64,000 nucleotides of DNA from Pseudomaricurvus sp033283335 (GCA_033283335.1 JAWMQP010000006.1:124001-188000); one strand, 5' to 3'; shown: positions 18,137 to 27,495, counted from the stretch's first letter. Program-made: numbers and translations. Notes: a model not told the origin generated them from the letters alone.

Positions 18137-18862
18137 TCACCACAGATAAAACAGGGCAAAAATAAACACCCACACGAGATCCACAAAGTGCCAGTAAAGA
18201 CCGGCAATCTCGACAATGTGATAGCCCTTACCCTCGTAATACCCTCGTCCGACCCGGCTTGCGACCCACAGCAGATAGAGCACGCCCAGACTGACGTGCA
18301 GGCCGTGAAAGCCAGTGATCATAAAAAAGCTGGAGCCAAACTGGGCGGCGCCCATGGGGTTGCCCCAGGGACGAACCCCTTCGGAGATCAGCTTGCTCCA
18401 TTCGAACGCCTGCATGCCGACAAAGCTAGCCCCCAACAGGGCCGTGGCCAGCATCAATTGGACGGTGCGCGTGCGGTCGCCGCGATAGGCGTAGTTCACT
18501 GCCATGGCCATGGTGCCGCTGCTGGTGATTAACACAAACGTCATAATGGCAATCAGGATCAGTGGCAGGTGAACACCGGCAATATTGAGGGCAAACACTT
18601 CACTGGGGTTGGGCCAGGGCACCGTGGTGCTGATGCGAACGTTCATGTAACCGGTGAGAAAAATACTGAAGATGAAGGTATCACTGAGCAAAAAGATCCA
18701 CATCATCAATTTGCCCCAGGGCACATCGAAGGTCTGCTTGTCAGCCGCCCAGTCCAGCGCCAGGCCATTCACGCCGGGTTGCTGATAGGCGGGAAGGGAA
18801 TCGGCGCTGTCCACCACAACTTTGTCTATCACAACCTTGTTTTTTACCACTCTGTCGGTCAC
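18137..18862 (-). CDS. Cytochrome c oxidase subunit III
   Basis: 241 residues with about five to six membrane helices and typical subunit III motifs: DTFIFSIFLTGYMNVR early, AFEWSKLI in the middle, and FFMITGFHGLHVSLGVLYLL then YWHFVDLVWVFIFALFYLW at the end. It probably starts with GTG at 18862, preceded by AGAGGT. It follows a second, more divergent subunit III homologue, a duplication also known from CoxMNOP-type oxidases. Confidence 0.92.
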   Translation of the reverse strand: MTDRVVKNKVVIDKVVVDSADSLPAYQQPGVNGLALDWAADKQTFDVPWGKLMMWIFLLSDTFIFSIFLTGYMNVRISTTVPWPNPSEVFALNIAGVHLPLILIAIMTFVLITSSGTMAMAVNYAYRGDRTRTVQLMLATALLGASFVGMQAFEWSKLISEGVRPWGNPMGAAQFGSSFFMITGFHGLHVSLGVLYLLWVASRVGRGYYEGKGYHIVEIAGLYWHFVDLVWVFIFALFYLW

Positions 18863-18899
18863 TGCGGGATACCTCTTGTGTGCATCGGACCTGTATGGA

Positions 18900-19607
18900 T
18901 CAAGTCACCGGATAACCGCAGAGGGCGGCCAGGGTTTTGTAAGTGCCCGGTGAGCTGGCACTGAAGAAAAAAATCACCAGCCACACCGCCAGCAGGTAAT
19001 GCCAATAGCGCGTGCATAATGTCAGGCTGTTCTGTAAGGCTTGTGACTCAAGCGGGTAAGTGCTCAGGTTCAAACGCCAGGCGCGCAGGGTAATTGACAA
19101 CAGCACCACCATGCCTCCGGCCAGGTGCAGCCCGTGCAAGGCCGTCAATACGTAAAAGTAGCTGTTGGCCGGGTTGGCAGACAGGTAGAAGCCCAGCTCA
19201 TAGAGGTGGCGCCATAACCACAATTGGGCAATCAGAAACTGCAGGCTGAAAAACAGTGTGGCGATGAGGGCAAGCTGCGTATGACGCAGTTGTTGGCGGC
19301 GGCAAAACACCAGTGCCGCCTGCAGTCCGATACTCGCCAATAGCAGAAAAGTGGTGTTCAGCCACAGGCGCCGGGTTTGGTAAAACGGTTGCCACACATT
19401 ATCAGCCAGTGCGACAAAATCCGGGTACTGGGAGCGGGCAAGAAACGTCAGTAAAAACAGTAAAAAAAAGACACTGACCACCGCCAGGAAAAAGCGCAGG
19501 CCAATATCTTTTGCCCGAAATTTACTGACTTCCTGCGGCGGCGCTGAGCGGTGGTCGTCGCCATTGGGCAGCCAGGGCTTTTCCAGCAACGGCAGCCAGG
19601 GTTTCAT
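18900..19607 (-). CDS. Second cytochrome c oxidase subunit III homologue
   Basis: 235 residues, COX3-like. A hydrophilic N-terminus of about 35 residues precedes five membrane helices. The conserved LTALHGLHLAGGMVVLL and CTRYWHYLLAVWLVIFF blocks match FHGxHV and YWHFVD of true subunit III, but with H-Y-L in place of H-F-V-D. The start overlaps the subunit I stop by 4 bp. Together with the gene downstream it gives two subunit III-type proteins in one operon. Confidence 0.87.
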   Translation of the reverse strand: MKPWLPLLEKPWLPNGDDHRSAPPQEVSKFRAKDIGLRFFLAVVSVFFLLFLLTFLARSQYPDFVALADNVWQPFYQTRRLWLNTTFLLLASIGLQAALVFCRRQQLRHTQLALIATLFFSLQFLIAQLWLWRHLYELGFYLSANPANSYFYVLTALHGLHLAGGMVVLLSITLRAWRLNLSTYPLESQALQNSLTLCTRYWHYLLAVWLVIFFFSASSPGTYKTLAALCGYPVT

Positions 19608-21361
19608 TGCGAGCTGCCTTCTGGGCGAGTACGTTTGAGGTTTTGCTCAGGCATATTTTGAGGAATGTAGTCCTGTGCGACGCCGGGCACGCTGTAATCG
19701 TATGCCCAGCGATAAACCCGCGGCAACTTGTCACCCCAATTACCATGGGCCGGAGGTATCTGCGGCGTCTGCCATTCCAGTGACGCGGCGTGCCAGGGAT
19801 TGCGTTCGCAGTGCTCGGATTTGCGCAGAGTGAGGATCAGGTTGGCAATGAACAGCAATTGCGCCAGACCGACGATCAAGGCCGATATGGTAATGCCGGC
19901 GTTCAGGGTTTGTGCCGACTCTGGAATAAACTCGGTGCCGCTCATGGCATAGTAGCGCCGCGGTACACCGAGAAACCCCAAATAATGCATGGGAAGATAA
20001 ATGGCGTAGGTGCCGAGGAAAGTAATCCAGAAATGCAGTTTGCCGAGGGTGTCGTTGAGGCGCTTGCCACTCATCAGCGGGAACCAGTGGTAGATGGCGG
20101 CGAACAGTACCATAATCGGCGATACCCCCATGACCATGTGAAAATGCCCAACCACAAAGTAGGTGTCCGACAGGGGCAAATCCACCACCACGTTGCCGAG
20201 AAACAGGCCGGTCAGGCCGCCGTGGGTGAAAGTAAAAATAAAACCGATGGCAAACAGCATGGGTACGGTCAGGTGAATGTTGCCGCGCCAGAGAGTCAGT
20301 ATCCAGTTATACACCTTAATGGCGGTGGGGACGGCAATGATGAGGGTGGTGGTGGCGAAAAAATACCCAAACAGCGGGTTCATGCCACTGACGTACATAT
20401 GGTGGGCCCAGACCACAAAGCTCAAAAAGCCGATAATGACGATGGCCCATACCATCATCCGGTAACCGAAAATATTTTTGCGCGCGTGCACGGATAAGAC
20501 ATCCGACACCATGCCAAACGCGGGCAGCGCGACGATGTAGACTTCCGGGTGACCGAAAAACCAGAACAGATGTTGAAACAGCAATGGGCTGCCACCCTGG
20601 TACTGCAATTGATCGCCCAGTGATACCAGCGCCGGCATAAAAAAACTGGTGCCCAGCAGCTTGTCCAGCGCCATCATGATGGCGCTGACCAGCAGCGCCG
20701 GAAACGCCAGCAGGCCGAGTACGGTTGCAGTAAAAATTCCCCACAGCGACAGCGGCATGCGCATCAATGTCATACCGTGGGTGCGAGCCTGCAAAATGGT
20801 GGTGACATAATTCAGGCCGCCCATCGTGAAGGCAATGATGAACACCGCCAGCGACACCAGCATCAACACAATACCCAGGTCAATGCCCGGCGTTCCCGGT
20901 AAAATGGCCTGCGGTGGATAGAGTGTCCAGCCGGCACCGGTGGGACCGCCGGGGACAAAAAAACTCGCCAGCAGAATCAGTACCGACAATAAATAGGTCC
21001 AGTAACTGAGCATATTCATGTAGGGAAACACCATATCCCGCGCACCGATCATCAGCGGAATCAGGTAATTGCCAAAGCCGCCGAGCAGCAGGGCCGTGAG
21101 TAAATAAATCACCATGATCATGCCGTGCATGGTGACAAACTGCAGGTAGGCGTTGGGGTTGATAAAGTCAAAGCTGTCGGGAAACCCCAGCTGTAAACGC
21201 ATCAGACCGGATAACACCAGTGCCACCAGGCCCACACCAATGGCGGTGATGCCGTACTGTATGGCGATCACCTTGTGATCCTGGCTCCAGATATAGCGGG
21301 TGATAAAACTGCGGGGATCGTGCAGTTCGCTGCTTTGGTCGGCGATGGCAGTATGGGCCAT
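19604..21361 (-). CDS. ctaD: Cytochrome c oxidase subunit I
   Basis: A 585-residue, 12-helix haem-copper oxidase core. The sequence shows the low-spin haem histidine in MHGMIMV, the CuB/proton-entry motif WFFGHPEVYIVALP with the Glu and the cross-linked His-Tyr pair, the CuB histidines in WAHHMYVSG, and the haem histidines in VVGHFHMVMG. The GHPEVYI glutamate places it with A1-type enzymes. I chose ATG 21361, which has GAGGT in its leader and gives the MAHTAIADQ start; the longer frame to 21415 overlaps coxB and begins implausibly. It sits 7 bp after coxB. Confidence 0.97.
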   Translation of the reverse strand: MAHTAIADQSSELHDPRSFITRYIWSQDHKVIAIQYGITAIGVGLVALVLSGLMRLQLGFPDSFDFINPNAYLQFVTMHGMIMVIYLLTALLLGGFGNYLIPLMIGARDMVFPYMNMLSYWTYLLSVLILLASFFVPGGPTGAGWTLYPPQAILPGTPGIDLGIVLMLVSLAVFIIAFTMGGLNYVTTILQARTHGMTLMRMPLSLWGIFTATVLGLLAFPALLVSAIMMALDKLLGTSFFMPALVSLGDQLQYQGGSPLLFQHLFWFFGHPEVYIVALPAFGMVSDVLSVHARKNIFGYRMMVWAIVIIGFLSFVVWAHHMYVSGMNPLFGYFFATTTLIIAVPTAIKVYNWILTLWRGNIHLTVPMLFAIGFIFTFTHGGLTGLFLGNVVVDLPLSDTYFVVGHFHMVMGVSPIMVLFAAIYHWFPLMSGKRLNDTLGKLHFWITFLGTYAIYLPMHYLGFLGVPRRYYAMSGTEFIPESAQTLNAGITISALIVGLAQLLFIANLILTLRKSEHCERNPWHAASLEWQTPQIPPAHGNWGDKLPRVYRWAYDYSVPGVAQDYIPQNMPEQNLKRTRPEGSSQ

Positions 21362-21368
21362 GGTGAGG

Positions 21369-22739
21369 TTACCTCGTCGGTCCGCTTTGCAGGGTCTGGA
21401 GATAGGCCAGCACATCGTTAATGGCCTGCTCGTCGTTCAGCATATTGGCCATCAGTGCCATCTGTTTGCCATAGTTATCGCGTTGGTGGGTGCCCCGCAG
21501 TCCGGATTGATAATGCTGCAGCTGGCGCTTTACATACCAATCCTGCAAGCCTGCCAGGCGCGGGGCGCCGGTGGCATAGCGCCCCTGGGCATGACCTCCG
21601 TGGCAGGCGGCACAACTGGTATAGAGGGCACGACCTCGCAGGGGATGGCCCTCAATGGTGGCCTCGGTGGTGGTCGCGGCAAAGGTCTGGATGTAGGCAA
21701 CCACATCATCTATGGCGCTGTCATCACTCAGGGTGGCCGCCATCGCCGCCATCTGTTGTCCCAGCGTATCGTCGGGATGACTGCCACGAATGCCCTGCTG
21801 GTAATAGCGCAACTGGCGTTTCAGGTAGGTCGGTGATTGGCCATTGAGTCGGGGCGCGTTCATCGCCAGATTGCCTTCACCACGGGAACCATGACAGCTG
21901 GCGCAGACGGCATACAAGCCTTGTCCCTGTTCGGCGTTGCCGGTGGCGGGTTGTAATGTGCTGGCAAAAGTGGGTTGTTGTTGCAGCCACTGTTGAAAAT
22001 CCTGTGGCGACTCGACCACCACCAGACCGCGCATGGTGTGATGGGCAATGCCACACAATTCCATACAAAGGATGTCGAAGCGGCCGAGCTTTTCCGGTGT
22101 AAACCACAGTGAGGAGATTAATCCTGGGACCGCGTCCATCTTCACCCGGAACTGGGGGACGGCGAAATTATGCAGCACGTCCTTGGAGCGCAGCAGTACC
22201 TTCACGGGCTGGTTAATGGGCAGATGCAACTCATTGTGATCGACGATAATGTCGTCCCGACCGGCCGGGTCATCGGGATCGATGCCCAATTGATTGTTGG
22301 CGTCGATAAAGCGGCTGTCGGATTTTCCCAGTTGGCCATCGGCCCCGGGAAAACGATAGCCCCATTGCCACTGCTGGGCGATGACTTCCACTTCACTGGC
22401 GTCTGCGGGAGGCTCGACAAATTTGGCCCAGACCACCAGCCCAGGCGCCAGCATTAAACAAACGCCAGCAGCGGTAATCAAGGTTAACCAGAATTCGAGT
22501 TTTTTATTTTCCGGCTGGTAGGCCGCCCTGCCATCCTGGCGATAACGGTAGCGATAGACCACATAGGCGAGAAATAAATTGACGGCGATAAACACAACGC
22601 CTGTGACCCAAAAGGTGATGTGAATGGTGGTGTCGATACTGCCCCAGTTGGACGCCAGGGGCGTTAACCACCAGGGGCTGAGAAAATGAAACAGCAGGGA
22701 GACAAGGACCAATGCCACAATGACCAGTGCCAATTTCAT
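21369..22739 (-). CDS. coxB: Cytochrome c oxidase subunit II with two fused cytochrome c domains
   Basis: 456 residues. Two N-terminal membrane helices (about 3-22 and 40-62, with a further hydrophobic segment at 84-105) precede the cupredoxin CuA domain, whose ligands are H190, C225, E227, C229, H233 and M236 (CMELCGIAHHTM). The C-terminus adds two class I cytochrome c domains with CASCH (279-283) and CAACH (376-380). Ordinary subunit II ends after CuA and caa3-type subunits have one haem domain, so a double-haem tail is notable. It begins the operon; AGGGAG precedes the ATG. Confidence 0.96.
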   Translation of the reverse strand: MKLALVIVALVLVSLLFHFLSPWWLTPLASNWGSIDTTIHITFWVTGVVFIAVNLFLAYVVYRYRYRQDGRAAYQPENKKLEFWLTLITAAGVCLMLAPGLVVWAKFVEPPADASEVEVIAQQWQWGYRFPGADGQLGKSDSRFIDANNQLGIDPDDPAGRDDIIVDHNELHLPINQPVKVLLRSKDVLHNFAVPQFRVKMDAVPGLISSLWFTPEKLGRFDILCMELCGIAHHTMRGLVVVESPQDFQQWLQQQPTFASTLQPATGNAEQGQGLYAVCASCHGSRGEGNLAMNAPRLNGQSPTYLKRQLRYYQQGIRGSHPDDTLGQQMAAMAATLSDDSAIDDVVAYIQTFAATTTEATIEGHPLRGRALYTSCAACHGGHAQGRYATGAPRLAGLQDWYVKRQLQHYQSGLRGTHQRDNYGKQMALMANMLNDEQAINDVLAYLQTLQSGPTR

Positions 22740-22846
22740 GGTTTATGCTCCCTGTTCCCAGCCCTCTCTTTATAGTGCAGTACTTTTTTATTGATGTACT
22801 GTTTATTAATGAGGTCACTAACAGTCGTGCAGGCGACGCATTGTGG

Positions 22847-23401
22847 TCAGGGCGCCCAGCGGGTGAATTTATTCCAGCGCTGTTGTGAGTGTTGGAGCCA
22901 GGCTGGTGTGCTGGTGCCATCGCCGGCAATTTTCAGGTGCGGATGCGTCTGGACAATTTCCTGAAACACCGGCTCCTGTTCGGGTTGCAAATCGACAAAA
23001 AAGATATGCCGTCCCATTTTCAGATCCTGGCGGAAGCGGGCGAACACCCGATTAACCCGCTGAATACCCCACAGACCACCTTCCCAGGTGCAAAAGCCCA
23101 GCACCACCAACGACAAAAACAGTGGCGGAATCCAGGTGATGGTTTGATAAATGCCGGTGGCATAGCTGATGGCGAGCATGATCAGGGCCGTGACCAGTCC
23201 ACAAATAAGACCGATGAAGCCCGAGCGGATGACATCGGAACGGGAAAACGAGTCGACCGCGTGTAAATGATGGTGTTCCAGTTCGGCGTCATTGTCACTC
23301 AGAACATGGATCTGTTCGGAGGTGACTCCGGAAGCTTCCAGCTCCTGTTCCAGTGCTTCAAGATCGTCCAGATCGTCGCTGACATAGTAGTGGCGATTCA
23401 T
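22847..23401 (-). CDS. Small membrane protein of unknown function (two TM helices)
   Basis: 184 residues. The acidic N-terminus (DDLDDLEALEQELEASGV, then EQIHVLSDND) resembles the ACT/ferredoxin-like domain of membrane proteins that sense or dock ligands. Two adjacent membrane helices follow (about 62-84 and 89-107), then a cytoplasmic segment GRHIFFVDLQPEQE. ATG 23401 has GGAGGG upstream. It lies just before the oxidase operon in the same orientation, with a 107-bp gap. Relatives beside oxidase genes in Pseudomonas-type genomes carry uninformative names; I do not assign a function. Confidence 0.7.
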   Translation of the reverse strand: MNRHYYVSDDLDDLEALEQELEASGVTSEQIHVLSDNDAELEHHHLHAVDSFSRSDVIRSGFIGLICGLVTALIMLAISYATGIYQTITWIPPLFLSLVVLGFCTWEGGLWGIQRVNRVFARFRQDLKMGRHIFFVDLQPEQEPVFQEIVQTHPHLKIAGDGTSTPAWLQHSQQRWNKFTRWAP

Positions 23402-23606
23402 ACTGTGACCCTCCAGGCAGGGAACCTTATGGGAGTCAGTATAACACGCAATCTTTACGGTGCCGGGTGTCAACCCGCGGGGTGAAACCTTAACGAGATC
23501 AAAAAATTTTCTGTTATTTCAATGGAAACTTAACGGCCTTGAAGTCGTCGCAACCACTGGCCTTAACAGAGATGTTTCGCCAAAAAAATAATCTTGTCAG
23601 ATTGCG

Positions 23607-23633
23607 AATGATGAGTGTCTACGACTTATCATT
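23607..23633. promoter_or_regulatory. Ten-base-pair hairpin between the 2OG oxygenase and the small membrane protein
   Basis: AATGATGAGT and ACTTATCATT form a 10-bp stem with one G-T pair and a 7-base loop. A smaller repeat AATCT-N4-AGATT lies at 23590-23603. The pair lies downstream of the minus-strand oxygenase and upstream of the minus-strand membrane protein, so it could be an imperfect terminator for the former or an operator for the latter. A T run follows on the minus strand only about 20 bases later. Confidence 0.4.
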
Positions 23634-23664
23634 TTATCAAGAATAGGACGGCCAGCCGCGAAGC

Positions 23665-24384
23665 TTAACGGGGCGGATCAATCACACCATTTTGACTGCT
23701 GTTGAGGCGAAACCAGCCGGCGATGGAATAGCGATGCCGTTGCGCGGCCAACACTTCATGGGGAAAGTCTTCACTCAAAAAGGTTACTATGGTGCCGAGT
23801 GTCGGGCTGATGTTCTGACCGTGTTGATCGTCCTGGTCACGGTAGAGAACCAGCTCACCACCGTCCTCGCTGTGCCAATCCCGGTTGAGGTAGACCACCA
23901 GTGACAAAATGCGGTTGGACTGGCCTTGGAAGGCGTCCAGGTGGCGTTTGTAAAAATCCCCAGGCCGGTAGTGGGCAAAGTGACTTTCAAACGAAAACAG
24001 ACCCAGAAACAGTCGGCGGTTGAGATAGGATTGCAGTTCTGTTGCCCACGTCAGCCACTCACGGCCTGGCTGCGAATCACCGTTGATCCAGCAGATTTCA
24101 TCTTTGCGCACGTTGCGTTGCAGTGTGTGTTGCTGTTGACGACCGATGCCGGCCTGCTCAAAGTCCCGCCCGGACAACTGCAGCACATGTTCGCTCAGGC
24201 TGTCACTCAGGTACATTGGTAACGCCTGCGGTTTGATACTGTAACCCTGGCTCATCAGGTCCAGGGCGATGGCTTCAAACAGATGTGACTCTACCGCCGG
24301 AGTGCACTCCTGAATCTCGGCAGGTCGAATTGAGAGCTGCTGATCCGCAGACAGAGGACACAGGGTGTTCGGGGGCAGGCTCAT
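23665..24384 (-). CDS. 2-oxoglutarate/Fe(II)-dependent dioxygenase (prolyl-4-hydroxylase-like)
   Basis: 239 residues with a double-stranded beta-helix oxygenase core. The iron triad is H148-x-D150 (KRHLDAF) and H209 (FPHEVL), and R218 (QRHRYSIAGWFRLN) fits the 2-oxoglutarate carboxylate anchor. FESHFAHYRPGDFY matches the P4H-type lead-in strand. It probably hydroxylates a protein or small molecule in the cytoplasm; no partner is evident. The ATG at 24384 is preferred over an upstream TTG, though the ribosome site is weak. It is monocistronic, between the sortase pair and the oxidase operon. Confidence 0.9.
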   Translation of the reverse strand: MSLPPNTLCPLSADQQLSIRPAEIQECTPAVESHLFEAIALDLMSQGYSIKPQALPMYLSDSLSEHVLQLSGRDFEQAGIGRQQQHTLQRNVRKDEICWINGDSQPGREWLTWATELQSYLNRRLFLGLFSFESHFAHYRPGDFYKRHLDAFQGQSNRILSLVVYLNRDWHSEDGGELVLYRDQDDQHGQNISPTLGTIVTFLSEDFPHEVLAAQRHRYSIAGWFRLNSSQNGVIDPPR

Positions 24385-24474
24385 GGGCAAGAATACCGCG
24401 CAGGGACAAGACAAAGCCGGGCATTATCCAAAGCGGGCGGAAACCTGTACAACGGTCATTTCTATTGGTGACGA

Positions 24475-25065
24475 TCAAATATTCTGATCGTCTGGTTGGG
24501 GCTCGACCAGCAGGTTTACCACATAGCGCAGAGGCCCTCCGGAGGTCAGGCTATCAAACGGATAGCAGGTAATCAGTTGCAGGGCCGATTGATCCGGGTC
24601 GACCCACAAGGGGCCATGATCAACATTGTGGATGACACCTGGGCCGGCTCGATAGGTCTGCCATTGTCCCAACTGGTTTTGCACGCGCAGCCGATCCCCT
24701 TCGCGCAAGTGTTGCAGAAACGCAAAGTGGCTGTCTCGATGCCCGCCCACCACACTGTTGCCGGGGGTGCCTGGAGCGGCCGTGCCGTGCAGGTGTCCAG
24801 GGCCAAACGCCAGACTGCTGCCACTGGCCCCGGCCAGAATGTACAGATCCAGGTCCTGGTCCCGGGTGTGATATTGCAATCGCGCAACCGGCCAGGTATC
24901 GGCCCAGGGCCAGGGGCGAATGGGCTGCTGTTGCACCAGGCTGTGTTGCCAGGCGACGGCGATCAATTGCTGGGCCAGCTGGGCTTTGGCCAGCAGCAGG
25001 CCGGCCTGGCCAAACTGCCAGCAGGCCAGTAGCAGGGCAAGCAGCACTGCCAGGGAACGGATCAT
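24475..25065 (-). CDS. Class GN sortase (proteobacterial sortase)
   Basis: A 196-residue transpeptidase anchored by an N-terminal membrane helix (about 3-24). The active site is complete: H109 (GGHRDSHF), C167 (LITCYPFD) and R180 (GPLRYVV). Proteobacterial sortases usually occur as one enzyme with one dedicated substrate, and here the substrate gene lies immediately upstream. The start overlaps that gene's stop by ATGA at 25062-25065. The longer frame to 25137 would run through the partner and is rejected. Confidence 0.94.
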   Translation of the reverse strand: MIRSLAVLLALLLACWQFGQAGLLLAKAQLAQQLIAVAWQHSLVQQQPIRPWPWADTWPVARLQYHTRDQDLDLYILAGASGSSLAFGPGHLHGTAAPGTPGNSVVGGHRDSHFAFLQHLREGDRLRVQNQLGQWQTYRAGPGVIHNVDHGPLWVDPDQSALQLITCYPFDSLTSGGPLRYVVNLLVEPQPDDQNI

Positions 25066-27317
25066 GCGACAGCCTTCATCCGGCTCACAGCCTTCAATCG
25101 CCAAGCCAGTAACAGCGCCAGCAGCAGCCAGCAGCAACCTTTGAGCAACAGGCTGTTGATACCCAGCGAGGTCTGCGGGTAGGCCAGGGCGGTGTGAGAG
25201 GACTGAATGGCTTGAGGAAAGGCTGCAGGCTGTTGTCCCTTGGCCAGCAGATTGGCAACAGCGGTCGAGGTCAGCGCTGAGTCCGATGGTCGCGCCGGCG
25301 TTTGTTCGACGGCGACAAAGCTGCTGAAGCGGCTCATCAACTTGTGGGCCAGAGCAATCTCCAGCACTTGCGGTTTGATTTCGGCTTCCGCCGTGCCGGT
25401 GTGCAGCTGATCCATTAGCGCGGCAATTTTATCCCGCGCCCAGAGGCTGGCAATGCCGCTTGCCGAGGCTGAAGCCGAGCTGAAAGGTGCTGCCATCGGC
25501 TGCAGGGCCAGGGATTGTTGCCACACCCCGGTAGGCGTCTGACCCGACAGGGTCAGGTTGCCGCTGGCGATTTTATTCACTTTGGCCTTCAGCAGTAATG
25601 GCTGGCCGTGATAGAGATCCGGCAGCCTGCCCGGGTATACCTCGGCCTGGACAGCGTCGGGCCACTGCAGTTGAATGTCTCGCAAAACGGGCGCTTCCAG
25701 CTGCCGGAACAGATTCGACATTTTTTCCGAGACCTCACCAAGATCGCCAATATGGGTGAAGCTGCCGCGGCCAAACTGCGCACTTTTGCGCATGAAAAAA
25801 CTGTTCGGCGCCGAGCCAATGCCCACCATAAACAATCGAGCTGAACCCAAGTGTTGTTCGATCAGCTGAAACAGGGCGCGCTCATTACCGACACTGCCAT
25901 CGGTGATAAAAATCACCTGTTTCAAATAGCCAGGACTGGCTGGTGTGTTCAGCACCGCTTGCAGGGGGGCAAACATTTCGGTTCCGCCTCCGGCTTGCAA
26001 CCCCGTGACATAGTGACGGGCGCTCTGCAGCAGCTGGGCCGAAGCGGGTTGCGATTGTGGGGCATATTGATGAAAGCCGGAATTAAAGGCGACGATATTG
26101 AATCGATCGCGATCACTCAGGTTGCTGAGGGCCAGCTGCAGGCTGGCTTTGGCTTGTTCAATGGACGTGCCAGCCATAGACCCCGAGGTATCCACGATAT
26201 AGGTGACTTCTCTGGGCAATACCTCGGTTGAGCGGGCAGCTGGCGGCATTACCATCAGCAATAAATACTCCTCCCCTGCCACGTTTTCGCGGAACAGGGC
26301 GGCCTTTGGCGTCTGCCGCGCTACAGGTTGCCAACTGAGCACAAAGTCGCGATCCATAGGTTCGCGGCCCTGGCTGAGCGTGATGTGGTGTCGCTGGCCC
26401 TGTTTGGCAATCACGATATTGTGATAGGGGCTGTCAATATTCGCCAGTGGCATGCCGGCGTCCAGATCGATATCCAGGCTCACTGGGTTGCGCGGGTCGC
26501 CGTTGCGGTGGCCTTTGCTGCTGATCATGGGCGGAGTGATCTGGTCGGCGTCCGCCACTTGATCGGTATTGTAGGACCAGCCCCAACCCAGGGTGTCGGA
26601 TTGCCGTGATGGAATTTTGCCGTCACCGGTTATGAGCGGGTCCGTTGTGGCTGTAGTGAGTGTCCGGCCGGGGATGTAGCGGGGGGTGATGGTCAGGGGC
26701 AGACGCAGTTGAAAGCGGCCATGTTGATAGCCCACCGTTTGCCGGTAACTCAGGGCGACTTCAATGGACTCGCCCGGACCGATGTTAGCAACTCGCTGGG
26801 TAAACATATTGGGGCGTTGCTGTTCTATCAGGCTGGTGCGTTGACCGGCTTGTTTTGCCTTTTGGTAGATGTCTCGGGCCGCTTGTTTTTCCTTGATATC
26901 GCCGACAATGAGGCGTTCGCCAATGCGCATGGTCATGGCGTGGATAGCCGCGGTTTCAGGCAGTGGGAACAAATAGCGACCTTCGATCCAGGTATTGCTG
27001 GGATTGTGGAATGTTTGCACGTAGGTCACGCTGGCGACCATGCCATTGATGGTCATTTTAACTTGAGTATCTAACAGCGGGGCATCGACTTCAGCGGGTT
27101 GTGACTGTTCGCTAATGATCCGTAACGTCATGCGGCCACTGTCAACGTCTCCAGTGCTGTAGGATGATGGGTGTCGTTCACTGGCCTCGGCCAGACCGAT
27201 CGCCAGCACCGTCAGTACCACCAGACCCATTGTCATGGTCAGCCACATGCCCCATGGGCGTCGTGATCTCGGACGTTCCAATAAGCAGTGGCGCGGAATT
27301 CGAGTTTTGCCAAACAT
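25062..27317 (-). CDS. Proteobacterial sortase target protein with VIT and vWA domains
   Basis: A 751-residue exported protein. An N-terminal membrane segment is followed by a VIT domain (about 60-180, LLDTQVKMTINGMVASVTY and NPSNTWIEGRYLFPLPETAA). A von Willebrand A domain comes next, with an intact MIDAS start (IVDTSGSMAGTS). The C-terminus has a sorting-signal layout: AYPQTSLG, a hydrophobic stretch of about 18 residues, and basic RLKAVSRMK. YPQTS departs from canonical LPxTG. The ATG at 27317 has AAGGAA in its leader. It is translationally coupled to the sortase, so the pair is one functional unit at the cell envelope. Confidence 0.93.
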   Translation of the reverse strand: MFGKTRIPRHCLLERPRSRRPWGMWLTMTMGLVVLTVLAIGLAEASERHPSSYSTGDVDSGRMTLRIISEQSQPAEVDAPLLDTQVKMTINGMVASVTYVQTFHNPSNTWIEGRYLFPLPETAAIHAMTMRIGERLIVGDIKEKQAARDIYQKAKQAGQRTSLIEQQRPNMFTQRVANIGPGESIEVALSYRQTVGYQHGRFQLRLPLTITPRYIPGRTLTTATTDPLITGDGKIPSRQSDTLGWGWSYNTDQVADADQITPPMISSKGHRNGDPRNPVSLDIDLDAGMPLANIDSPYHNIVIAKQGQRHHITLSQGREPMDRDFVLSWQPVARQTPKAALFRENVAGEEYLLLMVMPPAARSTEVLPREVTYIVDTSGSMAGTSIEQAKASLQLALSNLSDRDRFNIVAFNSGFHQYAPQSQPASAQLLQSARHYVTGLQAGGGTEMFAPLQAVLNTPASPGYLKQVIFITDGSVGNERALFQLIEQHLGSARLFMVGIGSAPNSFFMRKSAQFGRGSFTHIGDLGEVSEKMSNLFRQLEAPVLRDIQLQWPDAVQAEVYPGRLPDLYHGQPLLLKAKVNKIASGNLTLSGQTPTGVWQQSLALQPMAAPFSSASASASGIASLWARDKIAALMDQLHTGTAEAEIKPQVLEIALAHKLMSRFSSFVAVEQTPARPSDSALTSTAVANLLAKGQQPAAFPQAIQSSHTALAYPQTSLGINSLLLKGCCWLLLALLLAWRLKAVSRMKAVA

Positions 27318-27415
27318 AATCCGGTTCCTTCGTGGTTGTGCGTGGTAGATAGGCAATGACCATTAAGGCATGGAGATGCGTCATGTCTGTGGAGCAATAA
27401 CGACAGCCTGCGGAT

Positions 27416-27495
27416 CAATTATGATGAATTGTGGAATGGCCTCGATCGCACGATCGTGGGGAGAATGGCCGGTTTGTAGACGATTTCGCTATACT
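27416..27495 (+). promoter_or_regulatory. Inverted repeats and -10-like box upstream of the first MFS exporter
   Basis: CAATT-N6-AATTG (27416-27431) and CGATCG-CA-CGATCG (27443-27456) lie ahead of a TATACT hexamer (27490-27495), about 70-150 bp before the MFS start. They lie in the 249-bp divergent region between the sortase target gene and the exporter. A clear -35 was not found. The repeats are plausible operators for the local TetR protein but differ from the palindrome at 29551. Confidence 0.35.
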
